64,000 bases of DNA from Ruegeria arenilitoris (GTDB taxonomy: Bacteria; Pseudomonadota; Alphaproteobacteria; Rhodobacterales; Rhodobacteraceae), in assembly GCF_013031355.1 (NCBI RefSeq), contig NZ_WPZO01000013.1, positions 1-64,000 on the forward strand, written 5' to 3'. The stretch's first letter is position 1, and every line of letters starts with the position of its first letter. Below, one piece after another: positions 63,101-64,000 of the stretch. The position numbers were made by a program, and so were the translations under genes. The notes under the pieces are model-generated. The model was not told the DNA's origin. It ran no database searches and saw only the letters and a program-made list of their open reading frames with translations.

Positions 63101-63316
63101 GTTTACGAAGCCGTCGCGGATGGTGTCCATCATCGCCTGAAATTCGCCCATCGCATTGACGATACTTTCGGGATGATCCGGGCGATGAAAGCTGAGCGGC
63201 TGCATCGGCTTTACCGCAGACAAGTCAGGCAGGGATGTTTGCCGCGACAACCGCTCCAGCGGGTATTTACCCATATGAACCGGTCGGTTCTTGTCCGAGA
63301 AAAAACGGATTCCCAT
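60104..63316 (-). CDS. Reductive dehalogenase fused to flavin/2Fe-2S reductase
   Basis: A 1070-aa cytoplasmic fusion. Residues about 80-555 are the corrinoid-binding RdhA region, in two similar halves (NYIRLLGFDARAHSVMSTEV versus QQIRNLGYKAKAHTVMDGEV). Next come two 4Fe-4S sites: Cys559-562-565-569 (CESCNKCARECP) and Cys595-608-611-615 (CX12CX2CX3C). Residues about 745-1070 are a phthalate-dioxygenase-reductase-like module with RQYSMSGDP (flavin), GGGIGITPM (NAD) and 2Fe-2S Cys1019, 1024, 1027, 1055. No Tat signal and no RdhB anchor. This is the catabolic, NAD(P)H-driven type exemplified by BhbA and NpRdhA. AGGAGG precedes ATG 63316. The substrate is probably a halogenated aromatic. Confidence 0.9.
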   Translation of the reverse strand: MGIRFFSDKNRPVHMGKYPLERLSRQTSLPDLSAVKPMQPLSFHRPDHPESIVNAMGEFQAMMDTIRDGFVNPVASDIPTDPVERANHLKAFGYFNDASMMGCGPLPPEALLPEPRRNPDIDRLAHALKTRQTKTLASGIDLIMADLKESMEAAPRPMGTHRHSIVFLYEYNRDPDPEEPGADWIIDAQDHRACLLATENAVVIANYIRLLGFDARAHSVMSTEVDLGKLAVAAGLASVEDEDLVAPWLGKRFGLAAVTTEMEIAHDQPLQSIAQQPWFRTQGPAWWLGTGFAKNALNRDPYAKRRYVDGAHPFESLKRVDTPTTYIDEENVARVPKRADMFARAQFGDMGKHLQDAAKGGYYVRKAAPSFAQRRALGAFVLLQDGESADATPPTDAVRNAANIKAATYFLGVDAVGLSRCPDWAWYSHDATGEEITPPHDQAISMIIDQGYETMEGASGDDWISVAQSMRAYLRFSLLGGVIAQQIRNLGYKAKAHTVMDGEVLQPPLLLLSGLGEVSRIGEVILNPYLGPRLKSGAVTTDMPMAHDKPIDFGLQTFCESCNKCARECPSGAITAGPKLMFNGYEIWKSDSQKCATYRVTTPGGAMCGRCMKTCPWNLEGIFKERPFRWAAMNIPQAAPALARLDDAVGNGGLNDVKKWWWDIELRSDGAYRPTEHPLNRRDLQTDLDLKYEDQTLAVYPAYLAPHPWPYPFAMDREAGIAAYEAMVTAEEYKARKAAGDMSVVHRYKIAGDAPVMRVELKKVDKMTSDVTKYEFSALNGAPLPEWTAGAHLDVLVAPEFLRQYSMSGDPSDRATYQIGVLREDEGRGGSALLHRIFNEGRKVFVSKPINHFELNEAATKTFLMGGGIGITPMIAFAHRLHSLGKPFELHYSASTRAGAGYLGDLAAMPWADHVHYHFSDEGTRADLDSILSGYQDGWHVYTCGPDRYMDGVIQAAERQGFPEDARHLEYFSVPEPPDYENHPFTLKLVQSGRELTVPSEKDAAQVLNEAGIHVDVKCADGICGVCKCGVVSGEIEHRDFVLSNKQRESAIILCQSRAAQPDGVIELDL

Positions 63317-63372
63317 CGCGTGCCTCCTGATGATCACTGTCACCTAATGCGCGGTGGACTGCAAATCCATTC

Positions 63373-63384
63373 ATGACTAGTCAT
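63373..63384. promoter_or_regulatory. Palindrome ATGACTAGTCAT, candidate LysR operator
   Basis: A perfect 12-bp palindrome in the 75-bp gap between the divergent dehalogenase and LysR genes. It includes a T-N11-A spacing (T63371 to A63383), the LysR-box form. Confidence 0.6.
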
Positions 63385-63391
63385 AGATGGT

Positions 63392-64000
63392 ATGAGCAAA
63401 ACTGATTTCACGGACCTGGACGGCAAGGTCCTGCGCACCTTTCTGATTATCCTCGAGGAAAACTCGGTCTCGAAAGCCGCTGACCGTCTGGGTGTTACCC
63501 AATCGGCGATCAGCCATACGTTGGCCAAACTGCGGCAGGTTTTGAGTGATCCGCTGTTCGTGCGCTCGGGTCAGGGCCTGACACCGACCGAGCGCGCCCT
63601 GTCCCTGAAGGAGCCGGTTCAACAAGTTCTGGACGGGATGCGTGCGTTGACCGACGATCGCCCGTTCGATCCTTTGTCCGAAGAGATCAGCATCCAGATC
63701 GCTACCAACGACATGCCGCGCGAGTTGATCTTTCCGCCGCTGCTGCGCGCATTGCGGGCCGAAGGCGTCCGGCTGCGGTTGGGGTTCATACCCTCGGGTG
63801 TTCCCGATCCGGACCTGCTGCGCAGTGATCGGTGCCAACTGATGCTGACCCCGCTGCCGCCTGATGGGCCGGATATTTTCCAGAAGCGCGTGCTGATCAG
63901 CCCCTTGATGATCTTTTTCGACGCGGCGCGGCGCAATCCGCCGGACAGTTGGCAGAGTTATTGCGAAACCGAACATGTCGAGGTGCGCTTTGCCGACGGC
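63392..64000 (+). CDS. LysR-family regulator (partial, runs off the window)
   Basis: 203 codons are open to the window end. Winged helix at about 10-70: VLRTFLIILEENSVSKAADR, TQSAISHTLAKLRQVLSDPL and FVRSGQGLTPTERAL; then the effector domain. It is divergent from the reductive dehalogenase with a palindrome between them, so it probably activates the dehalogenase and Mo-hydroxylase genes in response to the substrate or a product. Confidence 0.9.
   Translation, partial: MSKTDFTDLDGKVLRTFLIILEENSVSKAADRLGVTQSAISHTLAKLRQVLSDPLFVRSGQGLTPTERALSLKEPVQQVLDGMRALTDDRPFDPLSEEISIQIATNDMPRELIFPPLLRALRAEGVRLRLGFIPSGVPDPDLLRSDRCQLMLTPLPPDGPDIFQKRVLISPLMIFFDAARRNPPDSWQSYCETEHVEVRFADG

Noticed and set aside
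1-64000. CRISPR array or toxin-antitoxin pair
   Set aside because: No regularly spaced repeats were seen, and none of the small genes forms a recognisable toxin-antitoxin couple.

Overview
The window reads as a chromosomal segment of a marine alphaproteobacterium of the Roseobacter group (Rhodobacterales). Pointers are the moderately high GC, a BCCT transporter, a TRAP-type malonate system, the alternative (carboxyspermidine) polyamine pathway, DUF1127-type and imelysin genes, and characteristic tRNA-Met(CAT) and tRNA-Trp genes. A species cannot be fixed from the sequence alone.

Layout. (1) 1-3.7 kb: BCCT osmolyte transporter and a membrane-anchored alpha/beta hydrolase. (2) 3.7-25.5 kb: accessory region in what look like two stacked integrations at the 3' end of tRNA-Met. 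The last 12-15 bases of the tRNA recur at 8.02 kb and 25.54 kb, and the tRNA and the 8.02 kb copy are each followed by a decayed serine-recombinase C-terminus. The first segment (to 8.0 kb) holds relics, a CelD-like acetyltransferase fused to TPRs and a Mu-phage-type small gene. The second (8.0-25.5 kb) holds a nickel/cobalt-type block (His-tailed miniprotein, membrane anchor protein, HupE/UreJ permease, His-rich periplasmic protein, divergent RcnR/CsoR-family sensor, NreB-like exporter), a two-component system, EF-hand proteins with cytochrome b561, a universal stress protein, a complete malonate operon (MatR, TRAP transporter, malonyl-CoA synthetase and decarboxylase), and a second copy of the nickel block whose regulator is truncated near the outer repeat. 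(3) 25.7-32.8 kb: GDCCVxC mini-protein, TPR regulator, and an unassigned set of MBL-fold hydrolase, outer-membrane barrel, 584-aa membrane protein and a third, long HupE/UreJ protein. (4) 33-39.6 kb: PLP decarboxylase, then a GAF-PAS-kinase-REC-REC sensor, a REC-adenylate cyclase and a lone receiver. (5) 39.7-46.2 kb: metal homeostasis (ZrgA-like zinc protein, two imelysins, bacterioferritin and its ferredoxin, di-haem oxidoreductase, DUF1513). (6) 46.3-51.5 kb: arginine to agmatine to putrescine to carboxyspermidine to spermidine. (7) 51.5-56.1 kb: HD hydrolase, LysR regulator, a solitary LptF-like permease, small genes, tRNA-Trp, DUF374 acyltransferase. (8) 56.1-64 kb: a molybdenum hydroxylase (three subunits plus MoaD/ThiS-like protein) downstream of a 1070-aa self-contained reductive dehalogenase fused to a flavin/2Fe-2S reductase, with a divergent LysR regulator running off the window.

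The most notable items are the dehalogenase-reductase fusion next to a Mo-hydroxylase, the stacked tRNA-Met islands, the duplicated nickel block with a clipped regulator, and the unassigned third HupE cluster.
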